NCBI RefSeq assembly: GCF_014652535.1
Contig: NZ_BMYZ01000003.1
Location: 518,864-582,863, forward strand
Direction: 5' to 3'
DNA: 64,000 nt
DNA from: Cellvibrio zantedeschiae
GTDB taxonomy: Bacteria; Pseudomonadota; Gammaproteobacteria; Pseudomonadales; Cellvibrionaceae
Shown here: one piece after another, positions 55,015 to 64,000 of the stretch
Layout of the letters: the number at the start of each line of letters is the position of its first letter
How positions within the stretch are numbered: position 1 is the first letter of the stretch
Position numbers and translations under genes: made by a program
The notes under the pieces: model-generated
Told to the model about the DNA's origin: nothing
Databases searched by the model: none
What the model saw: the letters and a program-made list of their open reading frames with translations, nothing else

Positions 55015-55515
55015 TTGTAAAGCTTTTTATTGCGACAAAAATAAAAGTGCGGGAAAGCATTTGGAATTGACCTTATAGTCTACATAACTATATTATGCGC
55101 CCCGTTTGGATGATGACTTTTCGTCAGACTTTGCTTTACCCATGGCCTCGGCTGAGCGAGAATGTGCACCCCCTGTTTGCCGGACACACAAGATTTGGCG
55201 GGGGTGTCCTTCCTGTTCCTCGGTCATAGAGCTCGCGGTTTCCCCATAAAGAGCTGGCGATCTTATTGAGCAGCAAGTGCAAAGTGTTCTGCGGGGCAAA
55301 GCGCTCTAAAAACAGAGCAAAGCGCTCTAAAAACAGGGCAACGCGCTCTGAAAAGTAGAACCATCCAACGAAATCAGCAGCACTGTGCCACCTTTATTAC
55401 AGGCATCGGTGACGAAAAGATCCGCCAGAGGTCGCCTTAAACGCTATCGCAATCAACCTTTTTTGCTAAATGCCAAAAGCATTGGCCAATTGCTAATAAA
55501 TAGGAGCTTCTCTCG
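55015..55515. other. 500-bp region upstream of tkt
   Basis: No supported gene; a minus-strand frame at 55093-55299 has no family features. The region contains a three-copy tandem repeat, listed separately, and should hold the tkt promoter. Confidence 0.5.
55296..55358. repeat. Three tandem 21-bp repeats upstream of tkt
   Basis: Units start at 55296, 55317 and 55338. The first two read GCAAAGCGCTCTAAAAACAG plus A or G; the third is changed at a few positions. Each contains AGAGCNNNGCGCTCT-like dyads across the joints, so the array could form stem-loops or bind a repeated factor on the same helix face (two turns per unit). Confidence 0.8.
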
Positions 55516-57519
55516 ATGCCTTCCCGTAAACACCTGGCTGATGCCATTCGCGTCCTTTCAATGGATGCTGTTCAAAAAGCTAACTCTGGTCACCCTGGCG
55601 CCCCAATGGGCATGGCCGATATCGCCGAAGTTCTGTGGAACGACTTTTTAAAGCACAACCCAACCAACCCAAACTGGGCTGACCGCGACCGTTTCGTATT
55701 GTCTAACGGCCACGGTTCTATGTTGATTTACTCCTTGCTGCATCTTTCTGGCTACGATTTGCCAATGGATGAGCTCAAGCAATTCCGTCAATTGCACTCT
55801 AAAACTCCAGGTCACCCAGAGCGCGGCTACACCGTTGGTGTAGAAACCACTACTGGTCCATTGGGCCAAGGTATCGCGAACGGTGTAGGTATGGCGTTGG
55901 CTGAGAAAATTCTCGCAGCGCAATTCAACCGCGAAGGCCACACTGTAGTTGACCACAATACCTATGTTTTCCTCGGCGATGGCTGCATGATGGAAGGCGT
56001 TAGTCACGAAGCTTGTTCTTTGGCCGGTACCTTGGGCTTGGGCAAACTGATTGCGTTTTACGATGACAACGGCATTTCTATTGATGGCCATGTAGAAGGC
56101 TGGTTTACCGATGATACAGCCAAGCGCTTTGAAGCTTACGGCTGGCACGTAATCCGCGCAGTAGACGGTCACGATGCTGCCGCAATCAAAACTGCAATCG
56201 AAGCCGCTAAAGCTGAAACTGCTAAGCCGACTTTGATCATCACCAAAACCATCATCGGTTTCGGTTCACCGAACAAGCAAGCATCGCACGACTGCCACGG
56301 CTCACCACTGGGCTTGGAAGAAGTTGCATTGGTCCGTAAAACCCTCGGTTGGGAATACGAGCCTTTTGTTATTCCAGCTGATGTTTACGCTGCTTGGGAT
56401 GCAAAAGCCAAAGGCGCTGCTGCAGAAAAATCTTGGGGCGAGAAATTCGCTGCCTATAAAGCTGCTCATCCAGAATTGGCTGCTGAATTCGAGCGCCGCG
56501 TAATCAAAGGCGAATTGCCTGCTGACTTCGCTGCCAAAGCAGAAGCCTTCATTCAAGAAAGCCAAGCGAAAGGTGAGAAAATTGCCAGCCGTAAAGCATC
56601 ACAAAACTCTATCGCTCTGTTCGCGCAACTCTTGCCTGAATTGTTGGGCGGTTCTGCGGATCTCGCTGGCTCTAACCTGACCTTGGTAAAAGCCTCTAAA
56701 GGTGTTGAAGCGGCTGATGCCAGCGGTAACTACATTTATTATGGTGTACGTGAATTCGGTATGAGCGCCATCATGAACGGTATTTCTGCCCACGGCGGTT
56801 TCATCGCTTACGGCGCAACCTTCCTGATGTTCCAACAATACGCAGCCAACGCTGTGCGTATGTCGGCATTGATGAAACTGCAAAACATCTTCGTTTACAC
56901 CCACGACTCAATCGGTCAAGGCGAAGACGGCCCAACTCACCAACCAATCGAAGTGCTCGGTACTTTGCGTTTGACTCCAAATATGGACACATGGCGCACC
57001 GCTGACGCTGCTGAAACTGCAGTGAGCTGGAAAGCGGCTATCGAACGTCGCACTGGCCCAACCTCTTTGGTATTCAGCCGTCAAAACCTGGATACATTTG
57101 CCCGTACTCCAGAGCAAGTAGCCAATATCGCTAAAGGCGGTTACGTGTTGGTTGACTCAGTAGGCGAGCCAGATGCAATCCTGATCGCTACAGGTTCTGA
57201 AGTTGGCGTAACGGTTAAAGCAGCAGAAGCCCTGAAAGCCAAAGGCAAAAACGTTCGCGTTGTGTCTATGCCTTCAACCTCTGTGTACGACCGCCAAGAC
57301 GCTGCCTACAAAGAATCTGTATTGCCAAGCAATGTAAGCGCACGCGTTGCCGTTGAAACTGCAGCAGCAGATTACTGGTACAAGTACGTTGGCTTCGATG
57401 GCCGCGTAGTAGGTATGACCACCTTCGGCGAATCAGCTCCCGGCCCAGCGCTGCTCGAATACTTCGGCTTCACTGTCGATAACATCGTCAGCACTGTAGA
57501 AGAGTTGCTGGAAGACTAA
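55516..57519 (+). CDS. tkt: Transketolase
   Basis: A 667-residue thiamine-diphosphate enzyme of the pentose phosphate pathway. [20 protein letters not shown], the cofactor motif [14 protein letters not shown], and [20 protein letters not shown] with [20 protein letters not shown] are typical. AGGAG precedes the ATG. Its codon use is notably regular and GC-rich compared with the flagellar-type genes, as expected for a highly expressed gene. A terminator follows at once. Confidence 0.97.
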   Translation: MPSRKHLADAIRVLSMDAVQKANSGHPGAPMGMADIAEVLWNDFLKHNPTNPNWADRDRFVLSNGHGSMLIYSLLHLSGYDLPMDELKQFRQLHSKTPGHPERGYTVGVETTTGPLGQGIANGVGMALAEKILAAQFNREGHTVVDHNTYVFLGDGCMMEGVSHEACSLAGTLGLGKLIAFYDDNGISIDGHVEGWFTDDTAKRFEAYGWHVIRAVDGHDAAAIKTAIEAAKAETAKPTLIITKTIIGFGSPNKQASHDCHGSPLGLEEVALVRKTLGWEYEPFVIPADVYAAWDAKAKGAAAEKSWGEKFAAYKAAHPELAAEFERRVIKGELPADFAAKAEAFIQESQAKGEKIASRKASQNSIALFAQLLPELLGGSADLAGSNLTLVKASKGVEAADASGNYIYYGVREFGMSAIMNGISAHGGFIAYGATFLMFQQYAANAVRMSALMKLQNIFVYTHDSIGQGEDGPTHQPIEVLGTLRLTPNMDTWRTADAAETAVSWKAAIERRTGPTSLVFSRQNLDTFARTPEQVANIAKGGYVLVDSVGEPDAILIATGSEVGVTVKAAEALKAKGKNVRVVSMPSTSVYDRQDAAYKESVLPSNVSARVAVETAAADYWYKYVGFDGRVVGMTTFGESAPGPALLEYFGFTVDNIVSTVEELLED

Positions 57520-57529
57520 GTTGTAAGCT

Positions 57530-57557
57530 AAAACACCCGACGCAAGTCGGGTGTTTT
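57530..57557 (+). terminator. Terminator after tkt
   Basis: Perfect 12-base arms AAAACACCCGAC / GTCGGGTGTTTT with a GCAA tetraloop. Confidence 0.88.
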
Positions 57558-57596
57558 GTTTTGGGTGATGGAAATTGACTGGAATAAGGAGCAACC

Positions 57597-57917
57597 ATGA
57601 CCAATTTAACCAGCCTGGTGATTTCATACAACGAAGGCGGGGAGGATCTCACCCGGGTTGTTATTGACATACCACCCTATGACGGCGACAGATTCTTTTC
57701 TCTTGGTACCGAACAAGATCTCGTATTGCCCAACGGCGAAGTCATCCAGATTTATGCCGAGGTAAATCCCATCGCAGCGCCAGCCGATATTCTCGTCTCC
57801 ATAATCCAGGATGGCCGTTCACTTGATGTTCGTTGCGGCGCAGGCGTTATTATCAGTTACCAAACCACTGCCGGATTTGAATTCCTGGCCCAGATTGGAA
57901 CGGGTGCATGGGAATAA
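57597..57917 (+). CDS. Small acidic protein of unknown function between tkt and pgk
   Basis: A 106-residue acidic protein rich in beta-strand-forming residues (SLVISYNEGGEDLTRVVIDI, VLPNGEVIQIYAEVNP, GRSLDVRCGAGVIISYQTTA). It has no signal peptide or membrane segment. AAGGAG lies eight bases before the ATG, which supports it as a real gene. I do not recognise a family. The position usually taken by epd or gap in relatives (tkt-epd-pgk) is occupied by this gene. Confidence 0.65.
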   Translation: MTNLTSLVISYNEGGEDLTRVVIDIPPYDGDRFFSLGTEQDLVLPNGEVIQIYAEVNPIAAPADILVSIIQDGRSLDVRCGAGVIISYQTTAGFEFLAQIGTGAWE

Positions 57918-58012
57918 AATCTCCCCTAATGGCGCCGCCAATTGTGTAAACTTCGCATTTTTATAATCGTCACATCGGCTTTATTCGGAGCCCTCTTTAA
58001 AAGGCAATTAGC

Positions 58013-59185
58013 ATGACTGTAAAACTAATGAAAGACCAAGACCTCGCCGGTAAACGCGTTCTGATTCGCCAGGACCTTAACGTACCTCTGGAGGATGGCC
58101 GCATCACTTCTGCGGTGCGTATTGATGCCTCCATCCCCACCATTAAAGCTGCACTCGCTGCCGGCGCAAAAGTCATGGTGATGTCGCACTTGGGTCGCCC
58201 AGATGAAGGCGTTTACGAAGAAGCCTCTTCACTCGCACCTGTTGCAAAATATCTCAGCGAAAAATTGGGCCGCAATGTTCCGCTGGTAAAAGATTGGGTT
58301 GATGGTTTTGCTGACCAAGGCGATTTAGTGCTGCTAGAAAACGTTCGCTTCAACGTAGGCGAAGGCAAAAACTCAGACGAACTTTCCAAAAAAATGGCCG
58401 CACTCTGCGACGTATTTGTAATGGACGCATTCGGCACCGCGCACCGCGCACAAGCATCAACTCACGGCGTTGCGAAATTCGCACCTGTTGCAGTAGCAGG
58501 CCCATTGCTTTCAGCAGAACTGGAAGCCCTTGCAAAAGTTTTGGATAAACCAGCGCGTCCATTAGTTGCCATCGTTGGCGGCTCAAAAGTATCTACCAAA
58601 TTGAGCGTGTTAGATGCACTCTCAAAAATCGCTGACATTCTTGTAGTAGGCGGCGGCATTTCAAATACTTTCGTAGCAGCAGCTGGCAATCAAGTTGGCA
58701 ACTCACTTTACGAAAAAGATTTAATTCCAGAAGCACAACGCCTGTGCAAAACCACCGAAGTTGTGTTTGCAACCGACGTGCGCGTAACCAAAGAAGGCTT
58801 CAAATCCTGGAACCACAATTCAGTAGCGACTGTTAAAAAGCCAAGCGAAATCCAAGCCGACGAAGAAATCATCGACTACGGCCCAGAAACCGCAGCGCGC
58901 GTTGCCGAGATTATCAAAAACGCCAAAACCGTTTTATGGAACGGCCCTTGCGGCGTATTTGAATTCGATGCATTTGCAAAAGGCACAGAAACAATTTCCC
59001 GCGCAATTGCCGACAGCGAAGCTTTCTCTGTGGCAGGCGGTGGCGATACTTTGGCTGCAATCGACAAGTGGAATTTGGCTGACAAAATTTCTTACGTATC
59101 TACCGGCGGTGGTGCTTTCCTAGAGTTCGTAGAAGGTAAAGTATTGCCAGCCGTTGCGATTTTGGAAGAGCGTGCGAAGGGTTAA
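58013..59185 (+). CDS. pgk: Phosphoglycerate kinase
   Basis: A 390-residue glycolytic kinase. [46 protein letters not shown] and the C-terminal nucleotide-site block [14 protein letters not shown] with [16 protein letters not shown] are complete. Length is typical. AAAGG precedes the ATG, and a terminator follows the stop. Confidence 0.97.
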   Translation: MTVKLMKDQDLAGKRVLIRQDLNVPLEDGRITSAVRIDASIPTIKAALAAGAKVMVMSHLGRPDEGVYEEASSLAPVAKYLSEKLGRNVPLVKDWVDGFADQGDLVLLENVRFNVGEGKNSDELSKKMAALCDVFVMDAFGTAHRAQASTHGVAKFAPVAVAGPLLSAELEALAKVLDKPARPLVAIVGGSKVSTKLSVLDALSKIADILVVGGGISNTFVAAAGNQVGNSLYEKDLIPEAQRLCKTTEVVFATDVRVTKEGFKSWNHNSVATVKKPSEIQADEEIIDYGPETAARVAEIIKNAKTVLWNGPCGVFEFDAFAKGTETISRAIADSEAFSVAGGGDTLAAIDKWNLADKISYVSTGGGAFLEFVEGKVLPAVAILEERAKG

Positions 59186-59200
59186 TGTTTGCAGCGACTT

Positions 59201-59228
59201 AAAAAAGCGATCTTCGGATCGCTTTTTT
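59201..59228 (+). terminator. Terminator after pgk
   Basis: Arms AAAAAAGCGATC / GATCGCTTTTTT with a TTCG tetraloop. Confidence 0.9.
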
Positions 59229-59263
59229 TATATTTAAATGAATAATCGTTAATGTGCTCAAGT

Positions 59264-59797
59264 ATGAAATTACACAGAATTCTTATCTGCCTATCCCTAC
59301 TAGCTAGCAACACCTTCGCTGAATTACCGCAACTTTCCAGAGAAGAACTAGCTGCAGTTCAAGTCACCCCGAGTGCAGAGCGAGATGCAGCTGTTATCTA
59401 CATGCGTGAAATGAGTTTTTATCTTTCGCGAATGGCTAGTCGTTGTAGAAAGGAATTAAAGATGCCGGCTTCGGAATTGAGTGAGCCAGAACAATCTTTG
59501 TGGGGTCAAACAAACTATCGCTATTCAGCAGCAGCTGTGCGCTATGACGGTAAACGAGCTATGTATCCTGACGCGTTTACTCAATACCAAACAAACCTCG
59601 ATAAATATGGCGTGGCGCAGGAGAAAGCCTACGCTGATGCAGATGCACTTCTGAAACCTAAGAAAAGCCGTGTCCAAATTTGTAATCAGTTTTTCACAGA
59701 TAGCCAAACCGGACGCTTCGACATAACTCCGGGACACCCGCACTATGAAGTACTGGAAGGTTTGGCCAGAGAATTATTTGATCCTCGCCAAAAATAA
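59264..59797 (+). CDS. Secreted protein of unknown function
   Basis: About 177 residues with a signal peptide (MKLHRILICLSLLASNTFA|E). The mature protein is mostly helical and charged, with two cysteines (RCRKEL and QICNQF). I do not recognise a family. A start four codons earlier at 59252 is possible, as neither start has a clear ribosome-binding site; the shorter form gives the better signal peptide. Confidence 0.65.
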   Translation: MKLHRILICLSLLASNTFAELPQLSREELAAVQVTPSAERDAAVIYMREMSFYLSRMASRCRKELKMPASELSEPEQSLWGQTNYRYSAAAVRYDGKRAMYPDAFTQYQTNLDKYGVAQEKAYADADALLKPKKSRVQICNQFFTDSQTGRFDITPGHPHYEVLEGLARELFDPRQK

Positions 59798-59971
59798 TAG
59801 ATATTTCTTTTCTTATTTTTTCGAAATATTCAAATTGATATCCACTCAATTACTCTCACTCTTACGATTGCGTTCAGCACTATTTAGCCATAACGCGCGA
59901 TGACTATTGCTAAGCGCTTTCAGACTTTCCAATCGGACAATAATGCCCAACATATTAAAACGCAGAAACCT

Positions 59972-61057
59972 TTATCGCTTTTTCGTCGCAGCGCCAAAGT
60001 ACTGAGGGAAAGCTGCCAACTCTTCAAAAGCTTGCTGAAAAATATGCTGACGCGGATTAGGACTGCGTTGTAGGCCGTAGCGTTCGGCGCGTTCCGCCAA
60101 CGCCGGGTCACCGGCGCAATGCGCGAGGGCCAGGCCAACCATTGTTGCTTTAATCATCACATTAGTCTCCTCACAATCAACTTCCAGATATCCTCGCAAA
60201 CCCTTGCAACGATCCAGAAGCGGCAGCAATTCCTGTTTGGCCCATGCAGCATAAAGGGTGAGAAAGTTCTCTAATTGATCCCTATCCCAGCATCGAAAAA
60301 GTGAATCAAAAGGCTTGGGCGTCTCCGGCCAGCGAGCAAAATGTTTCAATGGGACCAGATCCCTCCAAACCAATCGGATGTGATCCTGGGGTTTGCTCCA
60401 GTCCAATAAATCTTGAGGCAGGCGCGGTGCTATTTCGCAGTCAAGCCAAAGGTCCCAATAGTTGTCTGACCATTGCTGGGCAATCATTTGTATGCGCTGC
60501 TCGCCCAAAGGGGTTTGACGAATCAAGCTAAGCGCATCATGCCTGTACAATTGCCTACGCCAGATAAGGCTAAAACCATGAGCCTCAAAGTGAGGTAATA
60601 CCAGAGCCCTGACACGCTCCTCTAAATAATTCTGACCCTTCGCCTTGCGCTCAAACTCAGAATCCTCCGCGACCTCCAACCATTCCAGCGGTTCGCGGCC
60701 CTCGGGGGAGAGTCGCCAATTGCCGGGGAGGTAGGCTTCGCCGGCTTGATCGTCATATACCGTCAAACCCAGCGCAAGGGCATGAGTTACCAGTACAGGA
60801 ACCACCCGTTCAATTTGCGCGCTATCAATACCGAGCGCCCAGCTAGCCTCATCAACCTGGCCGTCGGGCGCTCCCTCGATCCAGGGCGATCCCTGTGCAC
60901 CGCGAACATGGGGAAAATCCCGCAACAGTTGTTGAGCAAGTTGGGCGAATTTCGGATTAGGCGTCGCTTTCTTGCCAACAAGGTTGGCTTGTAAGGCGTC
61001 CGCCTCTTTCCATGTGGCTGGGCTGGGTTGCTCCCAGATGTGAATAACGTAACTCAT
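59972..61057 (-). CDS. Cytoplasmic protein of unknown function (DUF4304-like middle part)
   Basis: A 361-residue soluble protein beginning MSYVIHIWEQPSPATWKEAD, a start seen in several uncharacterised cytoplasmic proteins. The middle (YLEERVRALVLPHFEAHGFS, LIWRRQLYRHDALSLIRQ) faintly recalls DUF4304-type domains, which is weak evidence. No signal or membrane segment is present. The frame is open to 61117 with two further ATG codons, so the start is uncertain. It is rich in Trp. Function unknown. Confidence 0.65.
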   Translation of the reverse strand: MSYVIHIWEQPSPATWKEADALQANLVGKKATPNPKFAQLAQQLLRDFPHVRGAQGSPWIEGAPDGQVDEASWALGIDSAQIERVVPVLVTHALALGLTVYDDQAGEAYLPGNWRLSPEGREPLEWLEVAEDSEFERKAKGQNYLEERVRALVLPHFEAHGFSLIWRRQLYRHDALSLIRQTPLGEQRIQMIAQQWSDNYWDLWLDCEIAPRLPQDLLDWSKPQDHIRLVWRDLVPLKHFARWPETPKPFDSLFRCWDRDQLENFLTLYAAWAKQELLPLLDRCKGLRGYLEVDCEETNVMIKATMVGLALAHCAGDPALAERAERYGLQRSPNPRQHIFQQAFEELAAFPQYFGAATKKR

Positions 61058-61204
61058 GATTTGAGCGTCCATTAATTGAAAGCCAAAGCAACGCGACTGG
61101 CTGAGCAGTAAATCCATTGCCTATTTATTAAATTTATCTTTTTATAGAGTTGATACAATGCTTGAGAATATATTTCGACTACCGGCTTATCAACAAAAAA
61201 TTGT

Positions 61205-61624
61205 ATGGATAAACACTTCACCGCTTGCAAACTCGCTTACATTATTGACGATAAATTACTTGTTTATCTCCGTGATGATTTTGCGCATATTCCTTTCCCC
61301 AATATGTGGGATTTTCCCGGCGGTATGCGCGAAGGTGACGAAACTCCAGAACAATGTGTACTGCGTGAGCTAGAAGAAGAATTTGCCCTAAAGCTGGATG
61401 AATCACGCCTGATCTACAAAAAAGTTGGGGTTAACTTTAACAACACGGGCAACTCCTATTTCTTTGTTGCAGAAGGGAAGCAGGAAGAAATTGATGCGAT
61501 TGTATTTAGCGAGGAAGGCCAGTATTGGCAAATGATGAATATTGAGGATTTTATGGAGCACCCAAAAGCAATTGATAGACTCAAAAGCCGATTGGCAGAT
61601 TTTCTTGCCGCAAACAAAAATTAA
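61205..61624 (+). CDS. Nudix hydrolase
   Basis: A 139-residue hydrolase of nucleoside diphosphates linked to a moiety X. The Nudix box is GMREGDETPEQCVLRELEEE followed by FAL; the catalytic REXXEE glutamates are intact, while the Gly that usually follows is Ala. The substrate cannot be read from the sequence. It is preceded by an AT-rich promoter region shared with the divergent hypothetical gene and followed by a terminator. Confidence 0.88.
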   Translation: MDKHFTACKLAYIIDDKLLVYLRDDFAHIPFPNMWDFPGGMREGDETPEQCVLRELEEEFALKLDESRLIYKKVGVNFNNTGNSYFFVAEGKQEEIDAIVFSEEGQYWQMMNIEDFMEHPKAIDRLKSRLADFLAANKN

Positions 61625-61661
61625 CTAAAAATCTCAAACAAGTGGAACAAAATTCCAAATT

Positions 61662-61692
61662 AAAAAAGGACGGCTTTCGCCGTCCTTTTTTT
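61662..61692. terminator. Terminator between the Nudix and esterase genes
   Basis: Arms AAAAAAGGACGGC / GCCGTCCTTTTTT around a TTTC loop; between convergent genes. Confidence 0.9.
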
Positions 61693-61703
61693 ACTACACA
61701 AAT

Positions 61704-62738
61704 TTATTTCAATGTTTTTTCTAAAAAATGCAAGATGTCATTAAGTGCATCGGGCGCATCCTTATCAAAACACATTTTCAAGAACTCGTTACAGCCAGTA
61801 TCTAAAAATGCGTGGTTCTTGCCTTCATACAGCTTAAACTCAACGGGTTGGCCCGCTTTCTCCAATTGTTCTACATAAGCTTTTACGGCAGCGGGTGGCG
61901 TTGTATTGTCTTTGCTGCCAACGTGAACAAATTGCGGTGGCAATTTATAAGTAGATGCCAAAGGGATATTGTAAATGGGTGAAACGGCTTTATAGTAATT
62001 TGCATTGTCAGTAACGTTAATTGAACTTCCAAATATTCCACGAGCATCGGCCTTTGCAAACGCCCAAAACATATTGCTAGGTTTTTCAAAATTGTTTTGC
62101 GCAGCACCATATAAGTCAAATGCTCCGTAACTAATGATTGCTGCCTGTACCTTTAAACCATCTGCTTTTGCAACTTGTTCTGCTGTTTTGCCTTTCGGTA
62201 AATAGCTTGGGTTAAAACCCAAGGTGTTTCCCGCAAAACCATCGCTTTCCAATTTTTGGCCGCTTAGCAATACCATGCTTGCAAGGTGGCCACCCGCACT
62301 GTCTCCAGTAACTGCAACGCGTTTTGGATCGCCGCCGTAGGTTGCGATATTATCTTTTACCCAAAGCACACCACCCAACGCATCTTCAACAATTTCATTC
62401 ATGTTGGTGGTATTTTTATTTTCAGGTAGAAGACGATAATTCATATTGGCAACAATAAACTCGCCATGCGAGGCAATATATTCCGACATGGAATTCATAA
62501 TGGAATTATTATTTATCAGCCATCCACCACCATGATAAATTACCAGCACGGGATATTTTGCTTTGCCAGTTTTGGGTACATAGATATCTGCGGTAAGCGA
62601 GACATTTTTAGGTGACGCCCAAACAATATTTTTATGCGCCGTAAACTCGTGGGCTTGGGCAGATGACACCCACAAGAACACGGATGCGAGCAACAATAAT
62701 GAAGATTGCATCAAGGAACGATTATTTAAGTTTTTCAT
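61704..62738 (-). CDS. Secreted alpha/beta-hydrolase (BD-FAE/carboxylesterase type)
   Basis: A 344-residue exported enzyme with a signal peptide ending SSAQA|HEF. The oxyanion motif YHGGGWLINNN, nucleophile elbow VTGDSAGGHLASM and a likely catalytic His in EGKNHAFLDTG mark a hormone-sensitive-lipase/BD-FAE-like esterase, a group that includes feruloyl and acetyl esterases of hemicellulose breakdown. The frame extends to 62888, but the ATG at 62738 starts a good signal peptide and has GAGAGA before it. Substrate is inferred only. Confidence 0.87.
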   Translation of the reverse strand: MKNLNNRSLMQSSLLLLASVFLWVSSAQAHEFTAHKNIVWASPKNVSLTADIYVPKTGKAKYPVLVIYHGGGWLINNNSIMNSMSEYIASHGEFIVANMNYRLLPENKNTTNMNEIVEDALGGVLWVKDNIATYGGDPKRVAVTGDSAGGHLASMVLLSGQKLESDGFAGNTLGFNPSYLPKGKTAEQVAKADGLKVQAAIISYGAFDLYGAAQNNFEKPSNMFWAFAKADARGIFGSSINVTDNANYYKAVSPIYNIPLASTYKLPPQFVHVGSKDNTTPPAAVKAYVEQLEKAGQPVEFKLYEGKNHAFLDTGCNEFLKMCFDKDAPDALNDILHFLEKTLK

Positions 62739-62875
62739 GGTAGATCTCTCAACGTATGTTTGTTTCCCAAGCTTAGTTGCAGACTCCTTATCTGAGAAGT
62801 TAAGCTTGGTTAAGTTGGCAGTTTTGGTGCATCTGATTACTTTTGTAATACATAGATAGGGCAGGGAATATTCTC

Positions 62876-64000
62876 GTGGCAAAAACAATTCTTGTACTTG
62901 GTGGATATGGAAACTTCGGCAAACGTATTAGCGAATCCTTAGCCAAACATGCTGATGTTTGCTTACTGGTTGCCGGTCGCAATTTGGAAAAAGCCAATGA
63001 TTTATGTAAAAAGTTACGTGCAGAAAATTACGCTGCTGATTTAAAACCTGTTGCCTTGGATATTTTCAGCGAAAACTTCGCACAAGAATTAAAAAACTTA
63101 TCACCGTTTTTGGTGATTCACACCAGCGGGCCATTTCAAGGGCAAGATTATCGCGTGCCACAAGCCTGTATTGATGCAGGGGCACATTATATTGATTTAG
63201 CAGATGACCGTCGGTTTGTGTGTGATATTACCAAGCTAGACGTGCAAGCACGTTCAAAAAATCTTTTGGTTGTGAGCGGAGCCAGTTCTGTACCAGGTTT
63301 ATCGTCAGTTGTTATCGATGAAATAACGCCGCAATTTTCACGAATGGACGAAATTGATATTGCTATTGCACCCGGCAACCGTGCAGAGCGTGGCGAAGCA
63401 ACTGTTAAAGCGATTCTTTCCTACACGGGACATCCAATAAAGATTTTTGAAAATGGTCAGTGGATTAACAAGTATGGATGGATGTCTGCACGTAGACTGG
63501 ATTTTGGAAAAGTAGTTGGTAAACGCTGGTTGGCGAATGTGGATGTTCCTGATTTGGAATTGTTTCCGGCACGTTATCCATCGGTAAAGCGCGTGAACTT
63601 TCAGGCTGGACTTGAATTATCTTTTTTACATTGGGGTATGGTCGGCATGGCATGGCTCGCCAAATATAAACTCGTGCGCAATTGGTCGCCCGTGGTGAAA
63701 CCTATAGTTGCCGCAAGTAACTGGTTTATTGGTTTGGGTACCGATATTGGTGGAATGCGAGTAAAAATAGTCGGCATTGATCATCAACAAAAGCCGCTTG
63801 AATTGGTGTGGCAGTTAACTGCAACCCATGGTGTTGGCCCTTACATTCCTACGCTATCGGCCATCATACTCGCTGAACAATTAATTAGCGGTGAGAATAA
63901 AGACTCAGGTGCAAAGCCCTGTCTGGGTTTGTATAAACTGGAAGATTTTAAAACTCACGCTGAGCGCTGGGGTATTTATTATCAATTGTTTAACAAAGGC
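62876..64000 (+). CDS. Saccharopine dehydrogenase-like NAD(P)-binding protein, cut at window end
   Basis: A frame that opens with GTG at 62876 (AGGGAA seven to twelve bases before it) and stays open for 375 codons to the last base. The N-terminus is a Rossmann fold, AKTILVLGGYGNFGKRISES, followed by CLLVAGRNLEKANDLC, LVIHTSGPFQGQDYRVPQAC and GAHYIDLADDRRFV, as in the saccharopine dehydrogenase NADP-binding family. A membrane-like stretch (LHWGMVGMAWLAKY) lies further on. Most members are uncharacterised oxidoreductases, so a lysine-pathway role is not implied. The GTG start overlaps nothing upstream; the esterase gene diverges. Confidence 0.82.
   Translation, partial: MAKTILVLGGYGNFGKRISESLAKHADVCLLVAGRNLEKANDLCKKLRAENYAADLKPVALDIFSENFAQELKNLSPFLVIHTSGPFQGQDYRVPQACIDAGAHYIDLADDRRFVCDITKLDVQARSKNLLVVSGASSVPGLSSVVIDEITPQFSRMDEIDIAIAPGNRAERGEATVKAILSYTGHPIKIFENGQWINKYGWMSARRLDFGKVVGKRWLANVDVPDLELFPARYPSVKRVNFQAGLELSFLHWGMVGMAWLAKYKLVRNWSPVVKPIVAASNWFIGLGTDIGGMRVKIVGIDHQQKPLELVWQLTATHGVGPYIPTLSAIILAEQLISGENKDSGAKPCLGLYKLEDFKTHAERWGIYYQLFNKG

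Noticed and set aside
55093-55299. Minus-strand frame of 68 codons upstream of tkt
   Set aside because: Cys/Arg-rich composition, no ribosome-binding site, no family features, and overlap with the tandem repeats; taken as chance.

Overview
The window looks like a chromosomal segment of a polysaccharide-degrading gammaproteobacterium close to Cellvibrio / Cellvibrionaceae. This is inferred from the Pseudomonas-type order coaBC - algC - argB - slmA - pyrE - crc - rph - yicC, from a secreted GH43 arabinofuranosidase/xylosidase facing a very large TonB-dependent receptor, and from PEP-CTERM proteins. No rRNA or tRNA gene was seen.

Layout. 1-2.5 kb: a DUF423 membrane protein, trmB and an OmpA-type porin. 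2.5-8.3 kb: a carbohydrate-uptake pair (GH43 lipoprotein, divergent TonB receptor) whose shared 0.9 kb intergenic region carries three near-identical LacI-type operator motifs. 8.4-28.9 kb: one long minus-strand flagellar-type gene cluster, much more AT-rich than its flanks, with most neighbouring genes overlapping or a few bases apart. 28.9-30.0 kb: an AT-rich gap with no intact gene but a remnant of an IS21-type istB. 30-43 kb: housekeeping genes in Pseudomonas-like order. 43-50 kb: a winged-helix/beta-propeller regulator, radC, rpmB-rpmG, two PEP-CTERM proteins on either side of an HDOD-GAF protein, and mutM. 49.8-55 kb: the methionine-cycle genes metF, ahcY and metK with an ArsR-methyltransferase fusion that has a perfect 24-bp palindrome upstream. 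55-59 kb: tkt and pgk. 59-64 kb: hypothetical genes, a Nudix hydrolase, a secreted esterase and a GTG-started saccharopine-dehydrogenase-like gene cut by the window end.

The most unusual part is the flagellar-type cluster. It encodes an export apparatus (FliOPQR, FlhAB, FliHIJ), an MS ring, rod, P and L rings, hook, hook cap and probable hook-length control protein, and its own FliA-type sigma factor. It lacks filament, cap, hook-filament junction, filament chaperone, FlgJ, anti-sigma, stator and chemotaxis genes. At the fliG position there is only a 108-residue protein resembling the FliF-binding N domain of FliG, and at the fliM position a short SpoA protein without the FliM CheY-binding N-terminus. 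FliF is short and FlgH has no lipobox. Three genes for two TPR proteins and a small helical protein close the cluster. Read together, this looks like a hook-basal-body type III secretion device that may neither rotate nor carry a filament; that function is inference. The rest of the genome, which could supply missing parts, is not visible.
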